Assembly (NCBI GenBank): GCA_014803545.1
Contig: JAAVBN010000033.1
Coordinates: 1-56,504, forward strand
Source of the DNA: a bacterium
GTDB lineage: Bacteria > Pseudomonadota > Alphaproteobacteria > Rs-D84 > CACZYB01
Length of the DNA stretch: 56,504 nt
Direction: 5' to 3'
Both the position numbers and the translations under genes were made by a program. Below, one piece after another: positions 6,516-15,394 of this stretch. Each line of letters starts with the position of its first letter. Within the stretch, counting starts at the first letter, position 1. Below the pieces are notes generated by a model that was not told the DNA's origin, made no database searches, and saw only the letters and a program-made list of their open reading frames with translations.

Positions 6516-7598
6516 ATGGGGTTATTATATGCGTTAATTGCTTTTATTATTTTATTACCAATTATAGTTTTTGTGCATGAATTGGGACATTTCCTTCTTG
6601 CAAGGTTAAATGGTGTTAAGGTGGAAGCCTTTGCAATAGGTTTTGGTAAAAAGATAGTTGGTTGGCGTGATTCCTATGGCACAGAATGGAAAATTTGCAT
6701 AATCCCTCTTGGTGGATATGTAAAAATGGTGGGGCAATCTGATACTCCTGAAAGTGCAAAACAAAAGGCTGAAAAAATAAAAAAGATGAGTGCGAAAGAG
6801 AAATCCGAAAGCTTTGAGTTTAAAAAAAGGTATCAAAAGGCGTCTATTGTTGTGGCTGGACCTTTATTTAATTTCATTTTTGGAATGATTGTGTTTTTTG
6901 GGCTTTTCTTTTTTGTTGGTGTTCCAGACAGTTCTGTTGTGGTTCATAGCGTGATTGCCGAATCGGCGGCTGAGAAGGCTGGTATGAAAGATGGTGATAA
7001 AATCTTGAAAATGGATAATGTTTCTATTGTAAGACCTGCTGATATTTCAAAAGTTATGGGTAAGGCTGATGGTTCTGTTATTAAAATGGAAGTATTAAGA
7101 GATGATAAAGTAGTTAAGTTATCTTTGAAGCCACAAGATGATAATGGTGTTTATAAATTAGGTATTATGTATTCTTCTGTGTTTAGTAATTATAAAAAAG
7201 TTGGATTTGGTGGTGCGGTAAAGGAATCTTATGATACTACGGCCTCTATTGTAGGGGATACTTTAAAGGGTTTAGGTCAAATGATTGTTGGAAAGCGTTC
7301 TTCAAAAGAATTAGGTGGGATGATTTCTATTGCTCAGGTTTCTGGGGCGGCATTGAAAAATGGATTATATTCATTCTTGTATTTGATGTCCCTTATTTCT
7401 ATTAGTTTAGGATTGTTTAATTTATTCCCTATACCTGTTTTAGATGGTGGATATTTGTTTATTTACATTATTGAAGGAATAATAAGACGTGATTTATCAG
7501 AAGAGGTAAAGGAAAAGATGTTCTTTGTTGGATTTATGTTTATCATTTTCCTTCTTTTACTTTCTAATGTTAATGATATTTTAAGGTTGTTTAAATAA
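6516..7598 (+). CDS. rseP: Site-2 protease RseP, inner-membrane zinc metalloprotease
   Basis: 360 residues from the ATG after TAGGAG. Zinc site HELGH at residues 21-25 in the first membrane helix; one PDZ domain in the middle; the second conserved motif N-L-F-P-I-P-V-L-D-G-G near the C-terminus; further membrane helices. The family cleaves anti-sigma factors and leftover signal peptides inside the membrane. Its stop overlaps the start of bamA (TAATG), so the two are translationally coupled, the usual alphaproteobacterial order. Confidence 0.95.
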   Translation: MGLLYALIAFIILLPIIVFVHELGHFLLARLNGVKVEAFAIGFGKKIVGWRDSYGTEWKICIIPLGGYVKMVGQSDTPESAKQKAEKIKKMSAKEKSESFEFKKRYQKASIVVAGPLFNFIFGMIVFFGLFFFVGVPDSSVVVHSVIAESAAEKAGMKDGDKILKMDNVSIVRPADISKVMGKADGSVIKMEVLRDDKVVKLSLKPQDDNGVYKLGIMYSSVFSNYKKVGFGGAVKESYDTTASIVGDTLKGLGQMIVGKRSSKELGGMISIAQVSGAALKNGLYSFLYLMSLISISLGLFNLFPIPVLDGGYLFIYIIEGIIRRDLSEEVKEKMFFVGFMFIIFLLLLSNVNDILRLFK

Positions 7599-9871
7599 TG
7601 AAAAGAATTTTAGTTTTTTTTAGTTTGTGTTTATTTCTTTCTTTTAATCCCGTTAATGCGGAAGTTGTAAAAGAAATACAAGTCGTTGGGAATGGTAGGA
7701 TTCATCCTGATATGATAAAGAACTTTTTATCATTTAAAGAAGGGGATGAAATTGATGATAATGTCTTAAATAAAAGTGTTAGGACTCTTTATAAATCAGG
7801 TTTCTTTGATGATGTAAAAATTGAGGAGGATAATGGAACTCTTCTTATTACTGTTTCTGAAAATCCTGTGATTGATAAGATTGCGTTTGAAGGAAATTCC
7901 GAGATAAAAGAAGAGGATATAAAAAAGGAAATGGCAACACGTGAACGTGGGATTTTTTCGCCTTCTTCTATTAAAAAAGATGCTGAGAATATTAAGACTA
8001 TGTATAAAAGACTTGGTTTTTTCAAGGCAAGTGTTGATGCAAAGGTTATAAAAAAGCCAGATAACAAATATGATGTTGTTTTTGAAGTGATTGAAGGGGA
8101 AAAGGGCTATATTAAAAAAATTCAAATAAATGGAAATGAAAGTTTTTCTACCTCTCAGCTTTTTGATGTTATTATGTCAAAGGAATATGGTTGGTGGAAA
8201 TTGATGGAGATGTTTGATACCTATGATGAAGATAGGATTTTGTATGATACAGATCTTCTTCGTAATTATTATACCTCCAATGGATTTTTGGATTTTGATG
8301 TTGTTTCATACAGTTCAAAAATGGATTTATCACAAAAGGATTTCTTTATTACTTTTAATATAAAAGAGGGAAAAAGATATAAGGTCGGTGATGTTTCTAT
8401 AAATTCTCAGATACCAGATTTGAATATAGAAAAATTGAAAAAGGAAATTATTCTTCCATCGGGAATTTTTTATGATGAAAGTCTTGCAAGGAAAACTGTA
8501 TCTTCGTTGATTGAAAAAATGGGTGAAGATGGTTTTGCGTTTGTAAATATTGAGATTTTAAAAAGGCCGAATAAAGAAACTGGTATAGTTGATGTCGTTT
8601 TTGATATTCAAAATTCGTCAAAGGCTTTTGTAAATAAGATTGATATTAAAAATAATACACGAACATACGAAAATGTTATAAGAAGGAATCTTGCTTTTGA
8701 TGAACAAGATATTTTCAGCACAACAAAATTAAAACAGTCAGAGCAGAATTTAATGGGGCTTGGTTATTTTGATAGTGTGCAACTTTTCCCTCGGCAAGTG
8801 CAAGGAACTCCTGATAAAGTGAATATTGATGTTAATGTGAAGGAAAAGTCTACGGGTGAGCTTTCGCTGGGTGCTGGTTGGTCAAGTCTTAATAAAGGGT
8901 TCTTTGAATTTGGAATAAAAGAAAATAACTTTATGGGAAAGGGACAAACTGTTTCATTTACTTCTACTTTCTCTGGAAGACAGAATAATTTTAGTTTATC
9001 GTTTGTAGAGCCTTATTTGTTTGATAGGGATTTGATGGGTGGTATTGATGCTTACTATAATCAATACAGATATACTTCAACTTATGGTTATAATATTGAC
9101 AGTATTGGGTTAGGTTTTAAACTTGGTTGGAGTTATACTGATAATCTTTCACAAAGAATAAGATGGTCGGCAAAGAATGAGAGGATGACGGATATATCTT
9201 CGGATTTGCCAGAGGGATTATTGGTTGGTATTGGTGATTATAATGTCTTTAAAGTTGGGCAAACCTTAGTTTACAGAGATCAGATTGTTGATTATGTTAA
9301 TGATACAAAGAATGGTTATGTTATTACTTTATCTAATGATTATGCGGGTTTTGGTGGGGATAAGTATTTTGTAAAAAGCGATTTGAATATGAAACAAACT
9401 TTTTCATTCTGGGATAACGAGTGGATGTTTGGAATACTTGTTAATATGGGAAAAATTCATTCCTTGAAAGATAAGGTTTTAAGTAGAAGTGATAGGTATT
9501 TATTAGGTGGTGATAATCTAAGAGGTTTTGATTATGGTGGTGTTGGTGCAAGAAGTTCCTTGAATCCTAACTATGCGTATGGTGGTGATTGGGTTGTAAA
9601 TGGAACTTTCCAACTTAATTTCCCTGTGGGAATACCTAAAAAATATAAAGTTTCTGGATATATCTTCTATGATTGGGGAAAGTTAGGAAGTCCAGATTTG
9701 CCAAATGATACCTTTATAATGTATAGTGGAAAGGTTAGAACTTCTGCAGGATATGGAATTTTGTGGAATTCGCCTATTGGTGCGATAAATCTTTCTTGGG
9801 CAAAGGCTTTGGAGTATGAAAGCTATGATGACCTTCAAAGATTTAGATTTTCAATAGGAAGTTCATTTTAA
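7598..9871 (+). CDS. bamA: Outer-membrane protein assembly factor BamA
   Basis: 757 residues. A signal peptide (about 1-21), then a POTRA array (about 22-400; repeated V-x-G-N/x-I-x-x-x-x-I patterns) and a 16-strand barrel to a C-terminal Phe. The surface-lid region V-R-G-F/Y appears as L-R-G-F-D. BamA folds and inserts outer-membrane proteins. It overlaps rseP by one base and is followed by the chaperone gene ompH. Confidence 0.95.
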   Translation: MKRILVFFSLCLFLSFNPVNAEVVKEIQVVGNGRIHPDMIKNFLSFKEGDEIDDNVLNKSVRTLYKSGFFDDVKIEEDNGTLLITVSENPVIDKIAFEGNSEIKEEDIKKEMATRERGIFSPSSIKKDAENIKTMYKRLGFFKASVDAKVIKKPDNKYDVVFEVIEGEKGYIKKIQINGNESFSTSQLFDVIMSKEYGWWKLMEMFDTYDEDRILYDTDLLRNYYTSNGFLDFDVVSYSSKMDLSQKDFFITFNIKEGKRYKVGDVSINSQIPDLNIEKLKKEIILPSGIFYDESLARKTVSSLIEKMGEDGFAFVNIEILKRPNKETGIVDVVFDIQNSSKAFVNKIDIKNNTRTYENVIRRNLAFDEQDIFSTTKLKQSEQNLMGLGYFDSVQLFPRQVQGTPDKVNIDVNVKEKSTGELSLGAGWSSLNKGFFEFGIKENNFMGKGQTVSFTSTFSGRQNNFSLSFVEPYLFDRDLMGGIDAYYNQYRYTSTYGYNIDSIGLGFKLGWSYTDNLSQRIRWSAKNERMTDISSDLPEGLLVGIGDYNVFKVGQTLVYRDQIVDYVNDTKNGYVITLSNDYAGFGGDKYFVKSDLNMKQTFSFWDNEWMFGILVNMGKIHSLKDKVLSRSDRYLLGGDNLRGFDYGGVGARSSLNPNYAYGGDWVVNGTFQLNFPVGIPKKYKVSGYIFYDWGKLGSPDLPNDTFIMYSGKVRTSAGYGILWNSPIGAINLSWAKALEYESYDDLQRFRFSIGSSF

Positions 9872-9937
9872 TACCTATTGAATAAAAAAATAAAAGTTTT
9901 ATAATTAGATTCGGTTTAAATAAATAAGGAGAATAAA

Positions 9938-10480
9938 ATGAAAAAAAATTTTTTAATATGTGCTATGTTTAGTTTTGGCTTGTTGATGTCAACTTCATCA
10001 TTTGCGGGTGGTTTTGGTGTTATTGATATGAATAAAATTTCTGAAAAAGCAAAGGTGATGAAATCTCTTAACGGTCAAAAGGATAAATTATTAAAAAATA
10101 TTCAAACAACAGTTGATGCTAAACGTAAAGATTTTGAAAAAAGAGAAGCAGAACTAAAAACAAAATCATCAATGCTTAGTGAAGATGCAAAAAAAGACTT
10201 TATGAATGAAGTTGCAACTTTCCAACGTGATGTTATGGATTATGATAAAACAACTGCTTCAAAGGTAGGTGAAATTGAAAAGGCTTATATGGAAGCATTG
10301 GCTAAAATTCAAAGAGATTATTTGGATGTAGTTGTTAAAAAAATTGGTAAAGAAAAAGATTTGGATTTAGTTTTCAATTCACAGGCTGCTGTTGTTATCA
10401 ATAAAGATTTAGATATTACAGATGCTGTTATAAGTGAACTTGATAAACAAATAAGTGAAATAGAACTTAAAGTAAAATAA
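9938..10480 (+). CDS. skp: Periplasmic chaperone Skp/OmpH family
   Basis: 180 residues. A clear signal peptide (about 1-23, SFA-GG), then V-I-D-M-N-K and a long charged coiled coil typical of the trimeric Skp tentacles. It holds unfolded outer-membrane proteins for delivery to BamA. It sits 66 bases after bamA. Confidence 0.9.
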   Translation: MKKNFLICAMFSFGLLMSTSSFAGGFGVIDMNKISEKAKVMKSLNGQKDKLLKNIQTTVDAKRKDFEKREAELKTKSSMLSEDAKKDFMNEVATFQRDVMDYDKTTASKVGEIEKAYMEALAKIQRDYLDVVVKKIGKEKDLDLVFNSQAAVVINKDLDITDAVISELDKQISEIELKVK

Positions 10481-10496
10481 TATTATCAAATAATGC

Positions 10497-10525
10497 TTGT
10501 GTCCCCTTTTAAAATTTGCTATAAT
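10497..10525 (+). promoter_or_regulatory. Promoter of lipoprotein gene
   Basis: TTGTGT (10497-10502), 17 bases, TATAAT (10520-10525). It separates the following genes from the bamA-skp transcript. Confidence 0.65.
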
Positions 10526-10555
10526 TTAAGCAAATAAATTAGAAGGGGATTTTTT

Positions 10556-11419
10556 ATGTTTGATATTTCCAAAAAAATTTTTGCTGTGCTGATATTGGTT
10601 TTTATGTCGGCTTGTTCATCACGCAATCAAAATAATGTTCCAAATGTTGTTGCTGAAACTTCTGTTATGACAACACAGGTTGATGGTTCTGATGATATTG
10701 ATGCGTATGAAGATGATTTTATGGATTATGAAGATGATGAGGAAGAAAAAGCTTCTTCAAATGATAATCAATTTACTAATATGCCTGTGTATGATAGTAA
10801 ATTGTTGTATAAGCAATTAGAAAAGCAGGTAAAAAAAGTTGAAATCAAAAGAATTATTGTAAAACCTGTATTTAATACAGACAGAGATCCTGTGGATTTG
10901 AGTTTAGAGGAAGTTCAAGATGTGGTTGATAATATTTCATCAGAAGATGAATTTGAAGATGGGATGGAATATGAAAATAAATCTGTTATGGTTTTGATGG
11001 ATAATTATAAAAATATTTTGAAAGCTTCTTATTCTTGTTGTGTATCAAATATTGTTGATGAGTTAAAAAGGACTGATGTCCCTCATGATTCTATTTTAAG
11101 GTATTTGTCGCTTGATGCGGAAGAATATTCCCTTCAAAATATGTGTTTGGTTGTTAATAACAGTGATGTAAAGGATGTTTATAATAGTAATTTCTTAACA
11201 TCTGTTGTTTCAAAGGTTAGAAATGATTGTATTTGCAATAATGCCGACTTTATTCGTAAGAACTTAAATAACTTCTATAAACTTTATAATGAAAAGCCTG
11301 AATTATATGATGAAGTGTTAGTTTACAGGTTTAAGGATAAGATGGGTCGTATTGTAGAGCAGAATATAAATGAAACTGTTTTGAATATTACAAATGTCTT
11401 GAATAATTGTGTGAAATAG
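10556..11419 (+). CDS. Putative lipoprotein with acidic tract
   Basis: 287 residues. A lipoprotein signal (hydrophobic run then M-S-A-C-S-S) is followed by a strongly acidic stretch (about 42-70, many Asp/Glu), then a helical domain with four or more Cys in its second half (CC near 160, C-I-C near 222). I do not recognise it. A similar acidic patch follows the signal or membrane segment in the proteins at 26778 and 32008. It has its own promoter and is inserted in what is normally an uninterrupted skp-lpxD region. Confidence 0.7.
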   Translation: MFDISKKIFAVLILVFMSACSSRNQNNVPNVVAETSVMTTQVDGSDDIDAYEDDFMDYEDDEEEKASSNDNQFTNMPVYDSKLLYKQLEKQVKKVEIKRIIVKPVFNTDRDPVDLSLEEVQDVVDNISSEDEFEDGMEYENKSVMVLMDNYKNILKASYSCCVSNIVDELKRTDVPHDSILRYLSLDAEEYSLQNMCLVVNNSDVKDVYNSNFLTSVVSKVRNDCICNNADFIRKNLNNFYKLYNEKPELYDEVLVYRFKDKMGRIVEQNINETVLNITNVLNNCVK

Positions 11420-11470
11420 GCTTTAATATCTTTTATTAATATTAATTTTATGTAAAAGAAAGGTATTAAA

Positions 11471-12022
11471 ATGAAAAATCCTATTAAAAAATTAAAAGAA
11501 CTTGATGAAAAATTCTTTGATATCCTAGAAAATGATCGTAAAAGAGCCGCTATTATAGTGCAAAAAATTCTTTTTGGTGTAGCGCTTTCATTGGTGGGAG
11601 CTATTGGGTTGGAAATTGGTATTATTGAGGGGGTAAAGAATAAGGAAAGTAAAGATTTGCAAAATGGAAAATTTAATCCTTCTATAAAAGAAGCAAATGT
11701 ATTATCGGTGAATGGGTGGACTAATAAAATTAAATTAGATGTAGATGGCAATGGTAAATTTAATAAAGAGGATTTTTCTATTTACAATTATGAATCATAT
11801 CTGCCAAAGGATATTAAATCTGTTGTTTATATAGATGGTGTCGGTAAAGAGAAGCCTCTTGCTTATAAAAGAGAAAGTGGCAAATATGTAATATATAGGG
11901 ACTCATTTACATATTTAAAAAATTCTGAAAATCTTAATAAAGAATTTTATAGTTATATGAAAGATAAAGAAGTTGTTGATTTAGTTAAGATTGAAAAAGA
12001 AATTGGGATTCGTATTAAATAA
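11471..12022 (+). CDS. Membrane-anchored protein with EF-hand-like loop
   Basis: 183 residues. A charged cytoplasmic start, then one hydrophobic segment (about 29-52). The outer part contains D-V-D-G-N-G-K-F-N-K-E-D (about 93-104), a canonical Ca-binding EF-hand loop as in dockerin-type repeats, here single. Calcium binding is inferred. No family recognised. Confidence 0.65.
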   Translation: MKNPIKKLKELDEKFFDILENDRKRAAIIVQKILFGVALSLVGAIGLEIGIIEGVKNKESKDLQNGKFNPSIKEANVLSVNGWTNKIKLDVDGNGKFNKEDFSIYNYESYLPKDIKSVVYIDGVGKEKPLAYKRESGKYVIYRDSFTYLKNSENLNKEFYSYMKDKEVVDLVKIEKEIGIRIK

Positions 12023-12025
12023 AAC

Positions 12026-12055
12026 TTGACATCATTTTTTTTTTGTTAATATAAT
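12026..12055 (+). promoter_or_regulatory. Strong promoter of the YdcF-like gene
   Basis: TTGACA (12026-12031), 18 bases with a T10 run, TATAAT (12050-12055): near-consensus sigma-70 boxes. Confidence 0.75.
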
Positions 12056-12088
12056 ATAGGTATTAACAAAAAAAGAAAGGTTTTTATT

Positions 12089-12805
12089 ATGAGAGATATT
12101 AGTAAACTTCCAAATACTCCTGTATTAAGTGAAGAAATTGTTCGTATTATTACAGTTATGTTGTTTATAAAGAGTAAAACTTCTTTGGAAGCTGATTCTT
12201 TGCTTCAAATTATGGGAAATATTGCATTCTTGCCTGATATGGTAAGGGATTTTCCTTCTGCATATAAAAATGTGCTTATCAGTGGTGGAAAAAATCCAAA
12301 TTACAAAGAAAATAATCAAGAAGTTGGGTTGGTAAAGCAACTTTATACCGCAACGGGTAATGATTGGAATGATGTCTTTGAAAAAAGTGAGGCTGAGATT
12401 ATCAAAGGAGAGTTTGATAAAAAGGGCTTTGATACAACAGCTTGGAAGTTGGAACGCGAATCAACTAATGTAAAAGAGAATTTTGAAAAGGTAAAGTCTA
12501 CTGGTTTTTATAATGGTGTTGAAAAGCTTGTTATCTATACAACAAATGAAAGTATGGTAAGGGCTAAATTGACTGCACAATCTGTGTTAGATGATAAAAA
12601 TATTGATGTTGTGGGCTATACTCCTACAATTGCCTCTATGGGGATAAAGGTTGATGCTGAAAATTGGGCGAAGAATCCTTTGTCGGCTCAGTATGTTTGG
12701 GGTGAAGTTTTAAGGTTGAAAAATTATTCTGATAGGGGTGATTTTAAACTGGATGGTCCGACTTCATTTCTTTTATACAAATTATCAAAAGCAATTGAAA
12801 AATAA
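12089..12805 (+). CDS. YdcF/ElyC-like (DUF218) family protein
   Basis: 238 residues, no signal peptide. Family features seen: V-L-I-S-G-G (about 70-75), E-R-E-S-T-N-V-x-E-N (about 126-135), and the strand-turn V-I-Y-T-T-x-E-S-M-x-R-A (about 154-165). These match DUF218 proteins, which have a Rossmann-like fold and often act in envelope processes. Substrate unknown. It has its own strong promoter and lies just before lpxD. Confidence 0.65.
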   Translation: MRDISKLPNTPVLSEEIVRIITVMLFIKSKTSLEADSLLQIMGNIAFLPDMVRDFPSAYKNVLISGGKNPNYKENNQEVGLVKQLYTATGNDWNDVFEKSEAEIIKGEFDKKGFDTTAWKLERESTNVKENFEKVKSTGFYNGVEKLVIYTTNESMVRAKLTAQSVLDDKNIDVVGYTPTIASMGIKVDAENWAKNPLSAQYVWGEVLRLKNYSDRGDFKLDGPTSFLLYKLSKAIEK

Positions 12806-12830
12806 ACTTAATTAACAAAAGGAGAGTATT

Positions 12831-13895
12831 ATGGATAGTAGATTTTTTGATATAGAAAGTTCTTTTGCATTGGGACAAATTGCAATGCTTGTTAATGGAA
12901 CTTTGTCAGATGAGGCAAAAAAGGATTTGGTTATTACAAACCTTGGTTCGCTTGAAAGTTCAAATGAGAGTAGTGTTATTTATTTGGCATTGGGAAATGC
13001 AACATCTGCTCTTCTTAATAAATCTGGTGAGTATAAGGAAAAATTAAAGGCTATAAAGGCGGGTGCTTGCTTGATAAGGGCAGAAAATGTGGAGTTGCTT
13101 CCTCCTTCTATTGTGGCGGTGGTTGTTGATGACCCAAAGGCTTCGTTTATAAAGCTAACAAATGTGTTTTATAAGGATAAAGCTTTGCAAATGAAGGGAA
13201 TCTCTTCGCAAGCATTTATTGATGACAGTGTGAAATTTGCGAATAAAGAATCGGTGCATATTGGACCTTTTGCCGTTATTGAAGAAGGTGTAGAGATAGG
13301 TGAGAATTGCTATATCGCAAGTGGTGCAAAGGTAAAAGCTGGTGTAAAAATGGGTAATGGCTGTGTTATAAAGGAAAATGCTGTTATCTCGCATACTATT
13401 ATGGGTAATAATGTGAAAATTGGTGAAGGTAGCTGTATCGGTGGCGATGGCTTTGGTTGGCATAGTGGCTCTTTCGGGCATATGTGGGTTCCTCAACTTG
13501 GTAGAGTTATTTTAGAGGATAATGTTGAGGTTGGTATTAACTCTTCTATTGATAGAGGGGCGATTGACGATACTGTTATTGGAAGTGGAACAAAGATTGA
13601 TAACATAATTCAAATTGGTCATAACTGTAAAATTGGTAAAAATTGTATCTTGGCTGCGATGAGTGGAGTTGCTGGTTCAACAATACTTGAAGATTGGGTA
13701 TTGATTGGGGCTGCCGCTGGTGTTTCGGGACATTTAAGAATCGGTGCGGGAAGTCAAGTTGGTGCGGGGGCTGGTGTTATTCAAAATCTTCCTCCTAAAT
13801 CAGTTGTAAGTGGTTATCCAGCACAGCCTGTTTCGGATTTCTTAAAACAAGCGGCTATGTTAAGAAGAATGGTTAAGAAAAAGAAAATTGACTAA
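12831..13895 (+). CDS. lpxD: UDP-3-O-acylglucosamine N-acyltransferase LpxD
   Basis: 354 residues. An N-terminal uridine-binding domain (about 1-105), then a left-handed beta helix of hexapeptide repeats (I-G-x-x-x-x pattern), with the catalytic His in Q-I-G-H-N-C near 265. It adds the second N-linked acyl chain in lipid A synthesis. It is separated from skp by three accessory genes; fabZ follows. Confidence 0.95.
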   Translation: MDSRFFDIESSFALGQIAMLVNGTLSDEAKKDLVITNLGSLESSNESSVIYLALGNATSALLNKSGEYKEKLKAIKAGACLIRAENVELLPPSIVAVVVDDPKASFIKLTNVFYKDKALQMKGISSQAFIDDSVKFANKESVHIGPFAVIEEGVEIGENCYIASGAKVKAGVKMGNGCVIKENAVISHTIMGNNVKIGEGSCIGGDGFGWHSGSFGHMWVPQLGRVILEDNVEVGINSSIDRGAIDDTVIGSGTKIDNIIQIGHNCKIGKNCILAAMSGVAGSTILEDWVLIGAAAGVSGHLRIGAGSQVGAGAGVIQNLPPKSVVSGYPAQPVSDFLKQAAMLRRMVKKKKID

Positions 13896-13910
13896 TATTT
13901 AAAAAAATAC

Positions 13911-13938
13911 TTGTCTTTTTATTTCAAAGTAGTATCTT
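13911..13938 (+). promoter_or_regulatory. Possible fabZ promoter
   Basis: TTGTCT (13911-13916), 16 bases, TATCTT (13933-13938) in the lpxD-fabZ gap. Confidence 0.45.
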
Positions 13939-13968
13939 AATTATAATTAAAAATTAAGGAATAAAATT

Positions 13969-14421
13969 ATGGAAAAAGTTTTATATATTGATGATATTAA
14001 AAAAGTTTTACCTCATAGGTATCCTTTTTTGCTTGTTGATAGAGTTATTGACATTGTGCCAGGACAATCTGGAACAGGAATTAAAAATGTGACTGCAAAT
14101 GAGGAATTTTTTCAGGGACATTTTCCTGCTTCTCCTGTTATGCCTGGGGTTTTAATGTTGGAGGCTATGGCTCAAACTGCGGTTTTGGTTGGCTCTACCT
14201 CTGATGATGATAGTTTGAAAGGTCAAATTGTATTTTTAACAGGAATTGATGAAGCGAAATTTAAAAATCAAGTTATTCCTGGCGATCAACTTCATATAAA
14301 GGTTGAAAAGGTTGCACAACGTGGTGCATTTGAAAAATGGAAGGCTGCTGTTTATGTTGATGATAAACTTTGCGTGTCGGCTGTTTTATCCGCTATGAAA
14401 TCAGGAAAAACTCAACTTTAA
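13969..14421 (+). CDS. fabZ: 3-hydroxyacyl-ACP dehydratase FabZ
   Basis: 150 residues, hot-dog fold. The catalytic His is in F-Q-G-H-F-P and the Glu in M-L-E-A-M-A-Q, both in place. It dehydrates hydroxyacyl-ACP in fatty-acid synthesis. In relatives lpxA follows directly; here a terminator and cassette L2 follow instead. Confidence 0.95.
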   Translation: MEKVLYIDDIKKVLPHRYPFLLVDRVIDIVPGQSGTGIKNVTANEEFFQGHFPASPVMPGVLMLEAMAQTAVLVGSTSDDDSLKGQIVFLTGIDEAKFKNQVIPGDQLHIKVEKVAQRGAFEKWKAAVYVDDKLCVSAVLSAMKSGKTQL

Positions 14422-14448
14422 TTTGTGTTTTTATGTTTGATGTTTTTA

Positions 14449-14478
14449 AAAGATGTTATTTCTAACATCTTTTTTTTG
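14449..14478 (+). terminator. fabZ terminator
   Basis: AAAGATGTTA 14449-14458 pairs with TAACATCTTT 14463-14472; T-run to 14477. The L2 promoter starts right after. Confidence 0.85.
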
Positions 14479-14507
14479 TTGCTTATTCTTTTCAATTGTA
14501 ATATTAT
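14479..14507 (+). promoter_or_regulatory. Promoter of cassette L2
   Basis: TTGCTT (14479-14484), 17 bases, TATTAT (14502-14507) followed by AAAAAA and AGATTTGGA, as in L1. Confidence 0.65.
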
Positions 14508-14512
14508 AAAAA

Positions 14513-14805
14513 ATAGATTTGGATAAATATTCAAATCAGTATCCATAGGTGGATACGGGACTGTGACAAGTCTTTTTGCATTATTAGTCAGTATATGAAT
14601 ATACTGTGCGTGAACTCATGTTCCTCGAATTGTTGGGGAGCTTATGACGTATGTTCAGAGAATATATTCATATATCTTCTTAAAGGTCATGAGAGTCATC
14701 TAATAATGCGTGATTTGTCAACTCCCCGTCATTTATGAGGTGCGAATGGGAAAAATGGTTTTGCGATTTTATCGTATAACTGTAATGAAAAAGGGGAAGA
14801 AGACT
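14513..14805 (+). ncRNA. Structured 5' leader RNA, cassette L2
   Basis: A leader of about 293 nt before gene A with no credible gene inside. Hairpins in order: GATTTG/CAAATC; GTATCCA/TGGATAC with loop TAGG; GACT/AGTC; CAGTATAT/ATATACTG (14591-14608 area); a helix closed by ATGAC/GTCAT carrying GTTCAGA and an AT hairpin; GTCAT/GTGAT. GGGGAG 14636-14641 can pair with CTCCCC 14722-14727. A final hairpin (GTTTTGCGAT with ATCGTATAAC) precedes the ribosome site. The stem changes against L1 are compensatory. Confidence 0.75.
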
Positions 14806-15186
14806 ATGAAAGTAAAGATATTAAAAGTATTGGTATTAGCATATCTATGCGTATCATCAATTAATTGTAAATCACAAACATTGCAACAGATATTAAGTGC
14901 ATACTGTGTGCCGACTAATGCATCGGTGTGTACAAGTAATAATAGGGCGACTTTTACAGGAGGTGATATATCGTCATCGGCTGCATTGACTACGAATTAC
15001 TGTCAATGTGGTATAGAGGATTATTATTATGATAAGTCTTCTAGGGTTTGTGTGCTTTGTGAGGATGGAACGTATAACAGAAATAATAAAGCGACTTCTT
15101 GTACAAAGGTGCCTTGTCCTGTTGGGACTGTTCCAGTAAAAGTAGATAGTTGTCCATCAGGATCAGTTAAAACTTCAAATTTTTAA
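14806..15186 (+). CDS. Gene A of cassette L2: small secreted Cys-rich YCVP protein
   Basis: 126 residues from the ATG after AAGGGGAAGAAGACT; longer in-frame starts at 14710 would run through the leader RNA and lack a site. A signal peptide (about 1-25), then A-Y-C-V-P, a C-x-C pair, an Arg-x-Cys-x-x-Cys step and C-P-x-G, as in the genes at 1731, 23456 and 56215. It is shorter at the C-terminus than L1. Exported and disulfide-bonded by inference; function unknown. Confidence 0.8.
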   Translation: MKVKILKVLVLAYLCVSSINCKSQTLQQILSAYCVPTNASVCTSNNRATFTGGDISSSAALTTNYCQCGIEDYYYDKSSRVCVLCEDGTYNRNNKATSCTKVPCPVGTVPVKVDSCPSGSVKTSNF

Positions 15187-15187
15187 T

Positions 15188-15222
15188 GAGAGTAAGTTTT
15201 CCATGATCTTCAACTTACTCTC
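15188..15222 (+). other. Conserved-loop hairpin after gene A (L2)
   Basis: A 9-bp stem (15188-15196 with 15214-15222) starts one base after the gene A stop. The loop reads TTTTCC then ATGATCTTC, one base off the L1/L3 loop. The stem differs from L1 by a paired change (G-C to T-A) and from L3 at several pairs. Confidence 0.75.
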
Positions 15223-15249
15223 TCCCGAAAAATAGGAGGTAAACAGAAA

Positions 15250-15354
15250 ATGCAACAAATAAAGAAACTAAACAACTACCAAAAGAGCACACCCCGTAAG
15301 GGGTGGGGTAAGGGGTGTGCGACTTTCAAATTGATAACATCAATTTTACTATAA
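15250..15354 (+). CDS. Tiny ORF over hairpin module L2
   Basis: A 34-codon frame starts ATGCAACAA after the very strong AATAGGAGGTAAAC site, as in L0-2 and L1. It reads through the 9-bp hairpin 15287-15295 with 15312-15320 and on to 15354. Its peptide is unlike the others after the first three residues. Low confidence as a functional protein. Confidence 0.3.
   Translation: MQQIKKLNNYQKSTPRKGWGKGCATFKLITSILL
15287..15320 (+). repeat. GC-rich hairpin, module L2
   Basis: GCACACCCC 15287-15295 pairs with GGGGTGTGC 15312-15320 in otherwise AT-rich DNA. It corresponds in position to the modules at 204-241 and 1547-1584; the second small hairpin is missing. Confidence 0.65.
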
Positions 15355-15394
15355 ATGAAATTTTAATTAACTAAACTGAAAGGAAAAAAAGACC

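Noticed and set aside
14513..14805. Group I intron or tmRNA-like RNA (GTTCAGAGA and AGACTATATGATT strings)
   Set aside because: Too short, no interrupted host gene, no core pairing of P3/P7, and always upstream of gene A.
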